From: Paracoccaceae bacterium
GTDB lineage: Bacteria > Pseudomonadota > Alphaproteobacteria > Rhodobacterales > Rhodobacteraceae
Direction: 5' to 3'
Length of the DNA stretch: 64,000 nt
Assembly: GCA_027013095.1 (NCBI GenBank)
Contig: JALUYI010000006.1
Span: forward strand, 1-64,000
The position numbers were made by a program, and so were the translations under genes. The notes under the pieces are model-generated. The model saw only the letters and a program-made list of their open reading frames with translations. It was not told the origin of the DNA and ran no database searches. Positions within the stretch are counted from its first letter, which is position 1; the number at the start of each line of letters is the position of its first letter. This document shows positions 53,320 to 61,204 of this stretch, one piece after another.

Positions 53320-54561
53320 ATGCTTTTGGCAAAACTCTTGAACAGGGCGATCCGCAAAGGCACGCTGAACGTGATCGACGCAGGGGGGAAAACCCACTGT
53401 TTCGTCGGCACGCCATCGCCCGAGGTTACCGTGCGCCTGTACAACCGCGCGCTGGAATACCGGCTTTACATCAACCCCGATCTGGCGATGGGCGAGGCCT
53501 ATATGGACGGCACACTGACCATCGAACAGGGCAGCCTGCGCGCGTTTTTCCAGATTGTGGCCGACGCCGAGACCAGTGCCGGCGCCGATCCGCTCTACCG
53601 GTTGCGTGATCGGCTATGGCGGGCGACGCGCGGCTGGCAGCAGCGCAACGCACAGGCGAGATCGCGGCGCAACGTGGCACATCACTACGATCTGCCGGAT
53701 GCGCTCTATGACATGTTTCTCGATCGAGACAAGCAATATTCATGCGGCTATTTCGAACACCCCGACGACGATCTCGAAACCGCGCAGGCCGCCAAGAAAC
53801 GCCACCTTGCGACCAAGCTGCTGCTGACGCCGGGGCAGCGGGTGCTCGACATCGGCTCGGGCTGGGGTGGGCTGGCGCAGTACCTTGCCGATGCCGCCGG
53901 GGTCAAGGTGACGGGCCTTACCCTGTCGCAGGCCCAGTGGGCGCAGTCGGTCGAGCGCGCCGGAACCAACCCCGACCTGCAGTTTCACATGCGCGATTAC
54001 CGAGAGGAAACCGGAACCTATGACCGGATCGTTTCGGTCGGGATGTTCGAACATGTGGGCATCGGCAACTACGAGCGGTTTTTCGAAACCGTCCGTGATC
54101 TGCTGAGCGACGACGGCATCGCCGTGATCCACACCATTGGTCGCCAGTCGGGGCCGGGCAGCACCTCGCCCTGGATCCGCAAATACATCTTTCCCGGCGG
54201 CTATTCGCCGGCGCTTTCCGAGATCATGGCGGCGTTAGAGAAAGCCGGCCTGTGGCTGGCGGATGTCGAGGCATTGCGGTTGCACTATGCCTACACCTTG
54301 CGGGCCTGGCAAAAGCGGTTCGCCAGGCGGCGCGGCCAGATCGCCGCGATGATGGACGAGCGATTCTGCCGGATGTGGGAATACTACCTTGCCGCCAGCG
54401 AAGCCGCGTTTCTTTACGGCGATCACCTGGTGTTCCAGCTGCAACTGTCGAAAACCCGTGATGCCGTGCCGATGACCCGCGGCTATCGCGGCTATATGGA
54501 GCCTCATGAACAACTGATCAGGCTGTCGGAGGCATCCGTTGATGCGCGCCGGATCGTCTGA
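53320..54561 (+). CDS. cfa: cyclopropane-fatty-acyl-phospholipid synthase family methyltransferase
   Basis: A 413-residue SAM-dependent methyltransferase that modifies unsaturated acyl chains of phospholipids. Family features are AHHYDLPDALYDMFLDRDKQ, then YSCGYFEHPDDDLETAQ, the SAM motif LLTPGQRVLDIGSGWGGLAQ and VSVGMFEHVG. ATG at 53320 follows GGAAGGAAAGACG, the best site in the leader; ATG at 53296 and a frame start at 53224 are weaker. It reads from the MerR-type promoter shared with the regulator gene. Cyclopropanation is a known membrane response to stress. Confidence 0.93.
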   Translation: MLLAKLLNRAIRKGTLNVIDAGGKTHCFVGTPSPEVTVRLYNRALEYRLYINPDLAMGEAYMDGTLTIEQGSLRAFFQIVADAETSAGADPLYRLRDRLWRATRGWQQRNAQARSRRNVAHHYDLPDALYDMFLDRDKQYSCGYFEHPDDDLETAQAAKKRHLATKLLLTPGQRVLDIGSGWGGLAQYLADAAGVKVTGLTLSQAQWAQSVERAGTNPDLQFHMRDYREETGTYDRIVSVGMFEHVGIGNYERFFETVRDLLSDDGIAVIHTIGRQSGPGSTSPWIRKYIFPGGYSPALSEIMAALEKAGLWLADVEALRLHYAYTLRAWQKRFARRRGQIAAMMDERFCRMWEYYLAASEAAFLYGDHLVFQLQLSKTRDAVPMTRGYRGYMEPHEQLIRLSEASVDARRIV

Positions 54562-54580
54562 CACCGCGCTTCGTCCGCGT

Positions 54581-55930
54581 TCAGACCATCGAGCCGATGT
54601 CTGACGCATAGCTGGGATAGGCAAAGATCCGGGCCTTGATCTGATCGGCGGTCAGGCCGCTGGCCATGGCCATGGCGAAGAGGTTGATCTGTTCCTCGGC
54701 GCCCGGGCCGATCAGATGCACGCCCAGCACCTTGCCTGTGCCCTTTTCCACCAGTGTCTTGAAGCCCGAATGTTTCGCACCGACCCGCATCGAGGAATAC
54801 CAGCCCTCGGTCGTCTGGGAATGCACGTCGAAGTCCAGCCCCTGTTCGCGCGCCTGTGCCTCGGACAGGCCGACGGTTGCCACCGGGGGCAGGGTAAACA
54901 CCGCGCTGGGGATCGGCGGGTAGTCGACAGCGTGTTCGTCCTTGCCTGCCAGCAGGTTCTTGGCGGCGATTCGGGCTTCGTAGGCGGAAACCGGCGTCAG
55001 GTTCAGCCCGCTGTCGGCACAGTCGCCGGCGGCGAATACCTGCGGGTTGGTGGTGCGCATGTAGGGGCTGACGGTGATGCCGCGCCGGGTGCGTTCGATG
55101 CCAGCGGCCTCGAGGTTCAGATCGTCGATATTGGGCACCCGCCCGGTGGCGTGTACCACCAGATCGCAGGTGATGGTCTGCGCGCCATCCGGGGTTTCCA
55201 CCGAAACCACGTATTCGTCGCCGGACTTGCTGACTTCAAGCACCTTGGTGCTGGTGCGCAGGTCGATGCCAAGCTCATCGGTCGCCTCGACCAGCATAGC
55301 CACCATGTCGGGGTCGAAATTGCCAAGCGGGCGGTCCATCATTTCCAGCACCGTCACCTCGGCGGCCCCGGCGCGGCGCGCGATATGGGAAAACTCCATG
55401 GCGATGAAGCCGCCACCGACGAAAGCGACGCGTGCCGGCAGGTCGGGCAGGTCGAGGAAATCGGTCGAGGTGATCAGGTGGTCTTCGCCGGGAATGTTCA
55501 GCGTCATCGGGCGCGCCCCGGTCGCGATGTGGAAATGGCGCGAGGCATAGGGTTTGCCGTCGACCTCGACCGTATCGGGGCCGGTGAAGCGGGCGCTGCC
55601 GTGCAGAACCGTGATCCCGGCCTTTTCCAGCCCGCTTTCGATGCGCGGGGGCATGTTGTCGGTGAAGGTGCGCTTGAAGGCAATCATGTCGGCCCAGTTG
55701 ACGCCGACTTTCGCGTTCAACCCCTTGCCGGCCATGGCATGGGCCATTTCCACGCCTTCGGTGACGGCGATCAGCATCTTTTTCGGATCGCACCCGCGCA
55801 GAGCGCAGGTGCCGCCGAACGGCAGGCAATCGACGCTCGCCACTTTCCAGCCGGCGGCGGCCGCCGCGCGGGCCACGCCATTGCCGCCGGTGCCGCCGCC
55901 GATCACTATCAGGTCGAAATCACTGGACAT
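54581..55930 (-). CDS. glutathione-reductase-like flavoprotein disulfide reductase
   Basis: A 449-residue class I pyridine nucleotide-disulfide oxidoreductase. The FAD motif is LIVIGGGTGGNGVARAAAAA, the redox-active pair is FGGTCALRGCDPKK, and the NAD(P) motif is RVAFVGGGFIAMEFSHIARR. The dimerisation domain lacks the His-Glu pair in the form typical of glutathione reductase and lacks the C-terminal CC of MerA. The natural substrate is therefore unclear; glutathione-, mycothiol- or metal-related use is possible. ATG at 55930 follows AGGAG. A separate MerR-type promoter with a perfect dyad lies upstream. Confidence 0.88.
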   Translation of the reverse strand: MSSDFDLIVIGGGTGGNGVARAAAAAGWKVASVDCLPFGGTCALRGCDPKKMLIAVTEGVEMAHAMAGKGLNAKVGVNWADMIAFKRTFTDNMPPRIESGLEKAGITVLHGSARFTGPDTVEVDGKPYASRHFHIATGARPMTLNIPGEDHLITSTDFLDLPDLPARVAFVGGGFIAMEFSHIARRAGAAEVTVLEMMDRPLGNFDPDMVAMLVEATDELGIDLRTSTKVLEVSKSGDEYVVSVETPDGAQTITCDLVVHATGRVPNIDDLNLEAAGIERTRRGITVSPYMRTTNPQVFAAGDCADSGLNLTPVSAYEARIAAKNLLAGKDEHAVDYPPIPSAVFTLPPVATVGLSEAQAREQGLDFDVHSQTTEGWYSSMRVGAKHSGFKTLVEKGTGKVLGVHLIGPGAEEQINLFAMAMASGLTADQIKARIFAYPSYASDIGSMV

Positions 55931-55979
55931 TTTTGTATTCTCCTGGGGTTGGTGCGCGACGGGATGCCACGACCCATTC

Positions 55980-56010
55980 CACATAGGCTCTGTATGAGAT
56001 ACAGGGTCAA
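55980..56010 (-). promoter_or_regulatory. MerR-type promoter with perfect dyad upstream of the flavoprotein gene
   Basis: Read on the minus strand: TTGACC (56010-56005), dyad CTGTAT-CTC-ATACAG (56004-55990), spacer of 19 bases, then TATGTG (55985-55980). The arms are perfect, but differ from the GTAG/CTAC arms of the other four sites, so another MerR-family protein could be the activator. Confidence 0.65.
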
Positions 56011-56212
56011 GGTGCGGGCAAAATTTTTTCGGCCGCGCGCCCCGAGGCGCCCCCGGTAACGCATTTCCCTAACTGAATGGCTTTCAAATGTCGCCCGGCT
56101 GTGCCTATTCTTTTCCATGGCGGCGGGTTCATCCGGCCACTTGTTCGGAACCGGCACGCGTGGCCGGCCACCGGCAGGCAGAAACAGAGCGAATTCGGGA
56201 AAGTTGGCAGGC

Positions 56213-57865
56213 ATGACGAAAACCAAGGCATCGGATCTTTTTGTGCGGGCACTGGAAAACGAAGGCGTCGAATATGTGTTCGGGTTGCCGGGCGAGGAGA
56301 ACCTCGATTTCGTGGAATCGCTGCAAGGCTCGAAGATCAAGCTGATCGTCACCCGGCACGAACAGGGCGCGGGCTTCATGGCGGCGACCTACGGGCGGCT
56401 CACGGGCAAGCCCGGCGTCTGCCTCGCGACGCTGGGGCCGGGGGCGACCAACCTTGTGACGCCGGCGGCCTATGCCCAGCTTGGCGCGATGCCGATGGTG
56501 ATGATCACCGGGCAAAAGCCGATCCGCAAGTCCAAGCAGGGGCGGTTTCAGATCGTCGACGTGGTGTCGATGATGCGCCCGCTGACCAAGTCGGCGCGCC
56601 AGATCGTCGAGGCAGGGACCATCCCGGCGCTGGTGCGCGAGGCCTTCCGGCTGGCAACCGAGGAACGCCCCGGCGCCGTGCATCTGGAGCTGCCCGAGGA
56701 CATCGCCGCCGAAACCACCGGCAACGATTTCCTGTTTGAACCGACCTGCCCCAAGCGGCCCGACTGCGACGCTACAGCGCTGGCCGAGGCGATGGCGATG
56801 ATCCGCGCCGCGCGCCACCCCTTGCTGTTGATCGGGGCCGGGGCCAATCGCAAGGAGGTGATCGCGCCGCTCAACGCCTTCCTCGACGCCTCTGGCATTC
56901 CGTTCTTCAACACGCAGATGGGCAAGGGCGCGATCGGCGGCTATCACGCGCAATATATCGGCACGGCGGCGCTGTCGGGTGGCGATTACCTGCATTGCGC
57001 CATCGAGCGCGCCGACCTGATCATCAACGCCGGTCACGACGTGGTGGAAAAGCCGCCCTTCCTGATGGAGCCGGGCGGCGTCAAGGTGATCCACGTGAAC
57101 TTCAACCCGGCTGAGGTCGACCAGGTCTATTTCCCGCAGCTTGAGCTGATCGGCGATGTGGGCAGCACGTTTTCGCGGCTGGCCGAGGCGTGGGAGCCAG
57201 TGCCGGGCCACGATTTTTCCTATTTCTACAAGGTGCGCGACCTGATCCGCGACCATATCGCGGAAGGCACCGACGACGACCGCTTTCCGGTGATCCCGCA
57301 GCGCATCGTGGCCGATGTGCGCCGGGCCATGCCCGAGGACGGGATCATCGCACTCGATAACGGCATGTACAAGATCTGGTTTGCCCGCAACTATCGCAGT
57401 TCGCACCCCAACACGGTGCTTCTCGACAACGCGCTGGCGACCATGGGGGCGGGGCTGCCCTCGGCGACGATGGCGGCGATGCTGAACCCGGACAAGCGTG
57501 TGATGGCGATCTGCGGCGATGGCGGCTTCATGATGAACAGCCAGGAAATGGAAACCGCGGTGCGGCTGGGGCTGAACCTGGTGGTGCTGGTGCTGCGCGA
57601 CGATGCCTATGGGATGATCCGCTGGAAACAGGCGGTCGGCGGGCATCCGGACTGGGGCCTCAGCTTTGGCAACCCGGATTTCGCGGCCTATGCGCAAAGC
57701 TATGGGGCCAAGGGGCACAGCGTCGGGGCGGCGGCAGAGCTGCTGCCGCTACTGAATGACTGTTTCGAGGCAGGCGGCGTGCACCTGGTCGAGGTGCCGG
57801 TGGATTATTCCGAAAACAAGCGCGTGCTGATCGACGAATTGTCCAAGCGGGTTTGCCTGATTTGA
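56213..57865 (+). CDS. acetolactate synthase-like ThDP-dependent enzyme
   Basis: A 550-residue ThDP enzyme. The catalytic Glu is in VTRHEQGAGFMA, the FAD/central domain is intermediate in length, and the ThDP motif runs from AICGDGGFMMNSQEMETAVR through NLVVLVLRDDAYGMI. It matches acetolactate synthase large subunits that lack a regulatory subunit. No ilvH-like gene is adjacent, so a catabolic role or another 2-oxoacid substrate is possible. ATG at 56213 starts at the conserved domain; the frame extends to 56117 across the intergenic region. No MerR-type site precedes it. Confidence 0.9.
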   Translation: MTKTKASDLFVRALENEGVEYVFGLPGEENLDFVESLQGSKIKLIVTRHEQGAGFMAATYGRLTGKPGVCLATLGPGATNLVTPAAYAQLGAMPMVMITGQKPIRKSKQGRFQIVDVVSMMRPLTKSARQIVEAGTIPALVREAFRLATEERPGAVHLELPEDIAAETTGNDFLFEPTCPKRPDCDATALAEAMAMIRAARHPLLLIGAGANRKEVIAPLNAFLDASGIPFFNTQMGKGAIGGYHAQYIGTAALSGGDYLHCAIERADLIINAGHDVVEKPPFLMEPGGVKVIHVNFNPAEVDQVYFPQLELIGDVGSTFSRLAEAWEPVPGHDFSYFYKVRDLIRDHIAEGTDDDRFPVIPQRIVADVRRAMPEDGIIALDNGMYKIWFARNYRSSHPNTVLLDNALATMGAGLPSATMAAMLNPDKRVMAICGDGGFMMNSQEMETAVRLGLNLVVLVLRDDAYGMIRWKQAVGGHPDWGLSFGNPDFAAYAQSYGAKGHSVGAAAELLPLLNDCFEAGGVHLVEVPVDYSENKRVLIDELSKRVCLI

Positions 57866-57939
57866 ACAGGCGAGGCACGCCGTTCAACCGATCGTGAATG
57901 GGACTTGCCAGAAATCGGCATTTTCGGTGCGGCTTTCGC

Positions 57940-57970
57940 TTGACCCTGTAGTTGCTACATGGGGCATTCG
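57940..57970 (+). promoter_or_regulatory. MerR-type promoter upstream of the membrane thioredoxin gene
   Basis: TTGACC (57940-57945) is followed by the dyad CTGTAG-TTG-CTACAT (57946-57960) and a 19-base spacer to CATTCG, a poor -10. The start codon lies 54 bases further on. Confidence 0.6.
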
Positions 57971-58023
57971 TTTTCCCGTGAACGGCGGGGCTATGCACCC
58001 CCATTTGGCGAACAAGGACAATC

Positions 58024-58599
58024 ATGCAGGAAACAGTCGGAACGAAACTGAACCGCAAGGGTCTGGCCATAGGGCTGACCCTGACGTTGCTGGTACTGAT
58101 CGGGGTGATCTATTACCTGCCAGCGGCGCTGAACCGCAGCACACCGGACACGGGGGCTGCTGGTCTGACAATCGGGCGCGCCTTTCCGGACTTTGCGCTG
58201 AGAACGATCGACGGCAAGACCGTGACGCCGGCCAGCCTGTCCGGCAAGCCCTATATCCTCTGGTTTACCACCAGTTTTTGCGTGCCCTGCCAGGTCGGGG
58301 CCGAGCGCGTGGCCGCGCTCGACAACCGGATGGGCGGCGACAAGTTCAACGTGGTGGTCGTGTTCGTCGATGCGAGGGAGCCGATACATGCCCTGCGCAG
58401 CTGGCGGCAGAAGCATGCTTCGGGCGACTGGATGCTGGCCTTCGACAACAGCAGGCAGCCGTTGCAGCAGATGGTCGGCCTGCAATATCTCGATTCCAAA
58501 TATCTGGTGGATGCGAGGGGAATTCTGCGTGACGCCGATTTCCAGATGGTCCGGAGCGAATATCTGAAACGCATCGCCGATGTCGTGGCAGGGGGCTGA
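58024..58599 (+). CDS. membrane-anchored thioredoxin-like protein
   Basis: A 191-residue protein. One N-terminal transmembrane helix (GLAIGLTLTLLVLIGVIYYL) anchors a periplasmic TlpA-like thioredoxin domain. The active site is SFCVPCQVGAERV, preceded by LSGKPYILWFTT. The CVPC site and the fold match the C-terminal domain of the DUF3105 fusion protein encoded at 61205. It probably reduces disulfides in the periplasm, fed by a CcdA-like carrier. The next gene begins one base after its stop. Confidence 0.87.
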   Translation: MQETVGTKLNRKGLAIGLTLTLLVLIGVIYYLPAALNRSTPDTGAAGLTIGRAFPDFALRTIDGKTVTPASLSGKPYILWFTTSFCVPCQVGAERVAALDNRMGGDKFNVVVVFVDAREPIHALRSWRQKHASGDWMLAFDNSRQPLQQMVGLQYLDSKYLVDARGILRDADFQMVRSEYLKRIADVVAGG

Positions 58600-58600
58600 C

Positions 58601-59041
58601 ATGGCAGATATCCTGATCCTCAAGCTGTGGCGCCACCCATGGCCGGCGCTTGCGGCCGCAGGCACGATGCTGGCCGTGTTCTTCTGGCCGGCGCTGCCGC
58701 TCAGGGGTGTCGGCGCGTGGCTGGAGTTCTTCTATTACTACACGCCCGAGAACTATCTTTACGCCCTGCTCACGCTTCTCTCGGGCCTCTATGTGGGCAT
58801 ATATGTGTATAACAAGACGGTTTGCGCGACCTGCCGAATCGATACTGGCAAGGCAGGGACTGCCGGTGTGTTCGGCGGTGTGCTGCTGGGCGCCTGTCCC
58901 GCCTGCATTCCGGCGCTCGGCATATTCCTGCCATTGGGGGTGAGCGTCTACCTCAGCCGGATAAGCTGGGTTTTCCTTGTTCTGGCGGTGCTGCTGCTGA
59001 CCTTCCTGATCTATCGCATGAACGGATTCCGGCGTGCCTGA
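58601..59041 (+). CDS. Cys-rich polytopic membrane protein of unknown function
   Basis: A 146-residue protein with about four hydrophobic segments. Two Cys pairs lie in or beside membrane segments: VCATCRID and LLGACPACIPALGIFLPLG. The second, CPxC inside a Gly/Pro-rich helix, recalls CcdA- and MerT/MerC-like carriers of electrons or metal, but I do not recognise a family. ATG at 58601 follows AGGGGG at the end of the thioredoxin gene. The two genes are co-transcribed from the MerR-type promoter. Confidence 0.78.
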   Translation: MADILILKLWRHPWPALAAAGTMLAVFFWPALPLRGVGAWLEFFYYYTPENYLYALLTLLSGLYVGIYVYNKTVCATCRIDTGKAGTAGVFGGVLLGACPACIPALGIFLPLGVSVYLSRISWVFLVLAVLLLTFLIYRMNGFRRA

Positions 59042-59139
59042 GAGACACGTCGAGCGGGCCGATAAGTCTCTGGCCCGCCCGGCAATTGCGATTTGATATC
59101 TGGTAAGAAATAGAGGCTAAATCTTTGAATTTACATCAT

Positions 59140-59170
59140 TTGACACTATAGTTGCTACAGGCATTACCCT
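59140..59170 (+). promoter_or_regulatory. MerR-type promoter upstream of the Cox11-like operon
   Basis: TTGACA (59140-59145) is followed by the dyad CTATAG-TTG-CTACAG (59146-59160), a 19-base spacer and TACCCT as -10. It has the best -35 box and one of the best dyads of the set. The start codon lies about 58 bases downstream. Confidence 0.68.
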
Positions 59171-59227
59171 TTGATTATCAGGAAACCGTTCGTTTGAAAC
59201 GGCACCTGAAGCAAAGGGAGAGTAGCC

Positions 59228-59866
59228 ATGAAACCAGGATTATCCGGCCTAGCCGTGGGCGCATTAGTGCTTGCCACCGCAATGACCGTTTCCGGAAACA
59301 TCGCGCTTGCCGGCAGCGAAAAACCGGGTTCGGAACCGGAATATGTTGCCGGCTTTACCTATCCGCTGCAACTGAAACTCGATCCCTCGCGAATCAGCTT
59401 CAGCCGTGCGAAATACCTGCCGATGCCGCCTGCCGGCAAGGTGACGGTGCAGCTTCGGGGCACGGCCGTGGACGCGGCCATTCCAGGGGCGTTCAGGTTC
59501 TACCTTGCCAACAAAAACTCCGGCGGCCTGTTCACCACGGTTTCACTGAAGGCGGGCGAGACGATCCCGAAAGGCCAGGAACTGACCAACGGCATCGCCT
59601 TTGTCGAGCCGGGCAAGTGGTACACGCTGGTCGTGGCCTATGAAAACCCCACCGACCACGACGTGAATTTCTACGTGACCGCCCCGACGGTGGACCCCGA
59701 GGCCGCCTTTCCGTTCGCGCGCGCCTTGTGCTGGTGCGCGGCGGTGCCGTTCTCGGCCCCGGCGCATGGCGCGTTCTACCGGGTCATCAAGGTTGGCGTC
59801 GGCGTAAACACCCCGCCCGGTGCGCGTGCCATCGTCGACTGGCCCGTTGTTGCAATCAACGAATGA
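59228..59866 (+). CDS. secreted Cox11-like CxC protein, paralogue 1
   Basis: A 212-residue exported protein with signal peptide (LAVGALVLATAMTVSGNIALA). The C-terminal half has a beta-rich fold with YTLVVAYENPTDHDVNFYVT, then RALCWCAAVPFSAPAHGAFY. The layout (NPT...V, then a CxC motif) parallels the copper site of Cox11/CtaG (CFCF), though overall similarity looks weak. Copper or other soft-metal binding is a reasonable inference. It is followed after 13 bases by a clear paralogue. Confidence 0.7.
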   Translation: MKPGLSGLAVGALVLATAMTVSGNIALAGSEKPGSEPEYVAGFTYPLQLKLDPSRISFSRAKYLPMPPAGKVTVQLRGTAVDAAIPGAFRFYLANKNSGGLFTTVSLKAGETIPKGQELTNGIAFVEPGKWYTLVVAYENPTDHDVNFYVTAPTVDPEAAFPFARALCWCAAVPFSAPAHGAFYRVIKVGVGVNTPPGARAIVDWPVVAINE

Positions 59867-59879
59867 AGGAGTGCCGAGC

Positions 59880-60530
59880 ATGTTTGTCACGAAAATCAGC
59901 CGCAAGGCCTTGTTGCCTGCCGCGCTCGCTGTTCTTGGCGGCCTTGCGATGCCCGCCATCGCCCATGAAGGCCACGAACACCTCAATTCCCCAAGCGTCA
60001 GCGTCGTCAATGACGTGCCGGTGGTGCTCAACGCCATCGCCGACCGGACAACCGACATACCCGAACCGCCCGCCGGCATGGTGGCGCTGCGCCTGAGCAC
60101 CGCCTATGCGCCCGACCTGCTGCCCGGTGGCGGGGTCGAGTTCCACCAGCCCGACCCGGAAGTGGACAGCCTCTGGGCGATGGAATCGCTGGAGGCGGGC
60201 GAGGATATTCCGGCCGGCGCCAAGATCGACAACGGCGTGCTGTTCCTCAAGCCCGGTGAGTTGAAGATGGTCACCGTGGTCTATCGCAACCCGACCGACC
60301 AACCGGTGCAATTCGTGACCTTGCCGCACCAGGACTCACCCAGCTACCTGGCGCAATTCGCCAAGCTGACCTGCTTTTGCCTGTCCTTCGTCTACAAGGC
60401 CCCCGCCCACGGTGCCTGGTATCGGGTGATCCGCGTCGGCATCAATCCGAAAACGCCACCGGGATCGAAGATCGACGCGGTGTTCACCATCCTGACCGAT
60501 CCCAACGATTTTCTGCCCGCAGGGAGCTGA
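59880..60530 (+). CDS. secreted Cox11-like CxC protein, paralogue 2
   Basis: A 216-residue exported protein with signal peptide (ALLPAALAVLGGLAMPAIA) and a His-rich mature start (HEGHEH). The second half matches the upstream paralogue: VTVVYRNPTDQPVQFVTLPH, then AKLTCFCLSFVYKAPAHGAWY. The CFC motif is nearer to the Cox11 consensus than CWC in paralogue 1. ATG at 59880 follows AAGGAG. The His-rich start could form an extra metal site. The tandem pair suggests a heteromeric metal-binding unit. Confidence 0.72.
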   Translation: MFVTKISRKALLPAALAVLGGLAMPAIAHEGHEHLNSPSVSVVNDVPVVLNAIADRTTDIPEPPAGMVALRLSTAYAPDLLPGGGVEFHQPDPEVDSLWAMESLEAGEDIPAGAKIDNGVLFLKPGELKMVTVVYRNPTDQPVQFVTLPHQDSPSYLAQFAKLTCFCLSFVYKAPAHGAWYRVIRVGINPKTPPGSKIDAVFTILTDPNDFLPAGS

Positions 60531-60537
60531 GAAAGAC

Positions 60538-60981
60538 ATGGGTAAATGTGAAGTCATCCCTTTGGCGGCGGTCGCAGTCCTGTCGGTTTTTGTGGCCAGC
60601 GGGTATGCACAACAAAGCCAGTCGTCCTTGTCGGCGGCCGCCCCCGAAGATTCCTATCAGCTTGCCCAGGCCACCCCGGATCCGGCGCTCGTCAAACGGG
60701 GCAGGAAGCTGGCCGCACGCAAGGGCTGTGCGGCCTGCCACTCTGCCGATGGCTCAAGCAAAGCCGGACCAACCTGGAAGGGCCTGTTTGGTCACTCGAT
60801 CGAATTGGCCGACGGCAGCACCGTTCTGGCGGACGAAGCCTATATCCGGCAATCGATTCTCGATCCGAATGCCAAGATCGCAAAGGGGTATTCCAAGGGG
60901 CTGATGCCCAGGAACTATACCTCCAAGCTCAAGGAACAAGGCATTCAGGCCCTGATCTCCTACATCGTGAGCCTGAAATAG
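60538..60981 (+). CDS. c-type cytochrome, single haem
   Basis: A 147-residue exported class I cytochrome c. A signal peptide (VIPLAAVAVLSVFVASGYA) is followed by one haem site, CAACH, and the Met ligand region GLMPRNY. The segment PTWKGLFGHSIELADGSTVL resembles the cytochrome domain at the end of subunit II of caa3-type oxidases. It starts seven bases after the Cox11-like paralogue 2. It may take electrons from, or give them to, the CxC proteins or a terminal oxidase. Confidence 0.88.
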   Translation: MGKCEVIPLAAVAVLSVFVASGYAQQSQSSLSAAAPEDSYQLAQATPDPALVKRGRKLAARKGCAACHSADGSSKAGPTWKGLFGHSIELADGSTVLADEAYIRQSILDPNAKIAKGYSKGLMPRNYTSKLKEQGIQALISYIVSLK

Positions 60982-61204
60982 ATGACCGCAGGATCGGCGG
61001 CGGGCCGCGTGAGGTCAACTGAACAGCGTGACGAGTGCAAAGGCGGCAATGCCGCCGACCGCCAGGGTGGGGGCCGGGTCTTCCGTGGATTCGGCTTGCC
61101 CCCTTCCTGCCTGGCGGCCGGCCACGGGTGCGCCCTTGGCAATTCAAGACCCCAGCAGGATTTTTCCTCAGCTTCACCCTCACCCGACAAAAGGAATCCG
61201 AGAC

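Noticed and set aside
54716-56059. A 447-codon plus-strand frame across the flavoprotein gene
   Set aside because: It mirrors the conserved FAD/NAD motifs of the minus-strand reductase and has no own family features.
56129-57718. A 529-codon frame antisense to the acetolactate synthase-like gene
   Set aside because: It is His/Arg-rich and of low complexity, and the plus-strand ThDP enzyme is fully conserved. It is a shadow frame.
61000-61130. Minus-strand frame ending in a hydrophobic stretch (TLAVGGIAAFALVTLFS)
   Set aside because: It looks membrane-like, but has only a GTG far upstream, no ribosome binding site and no recognised family. It could be a decayed gene end; evidence is too thin to list.
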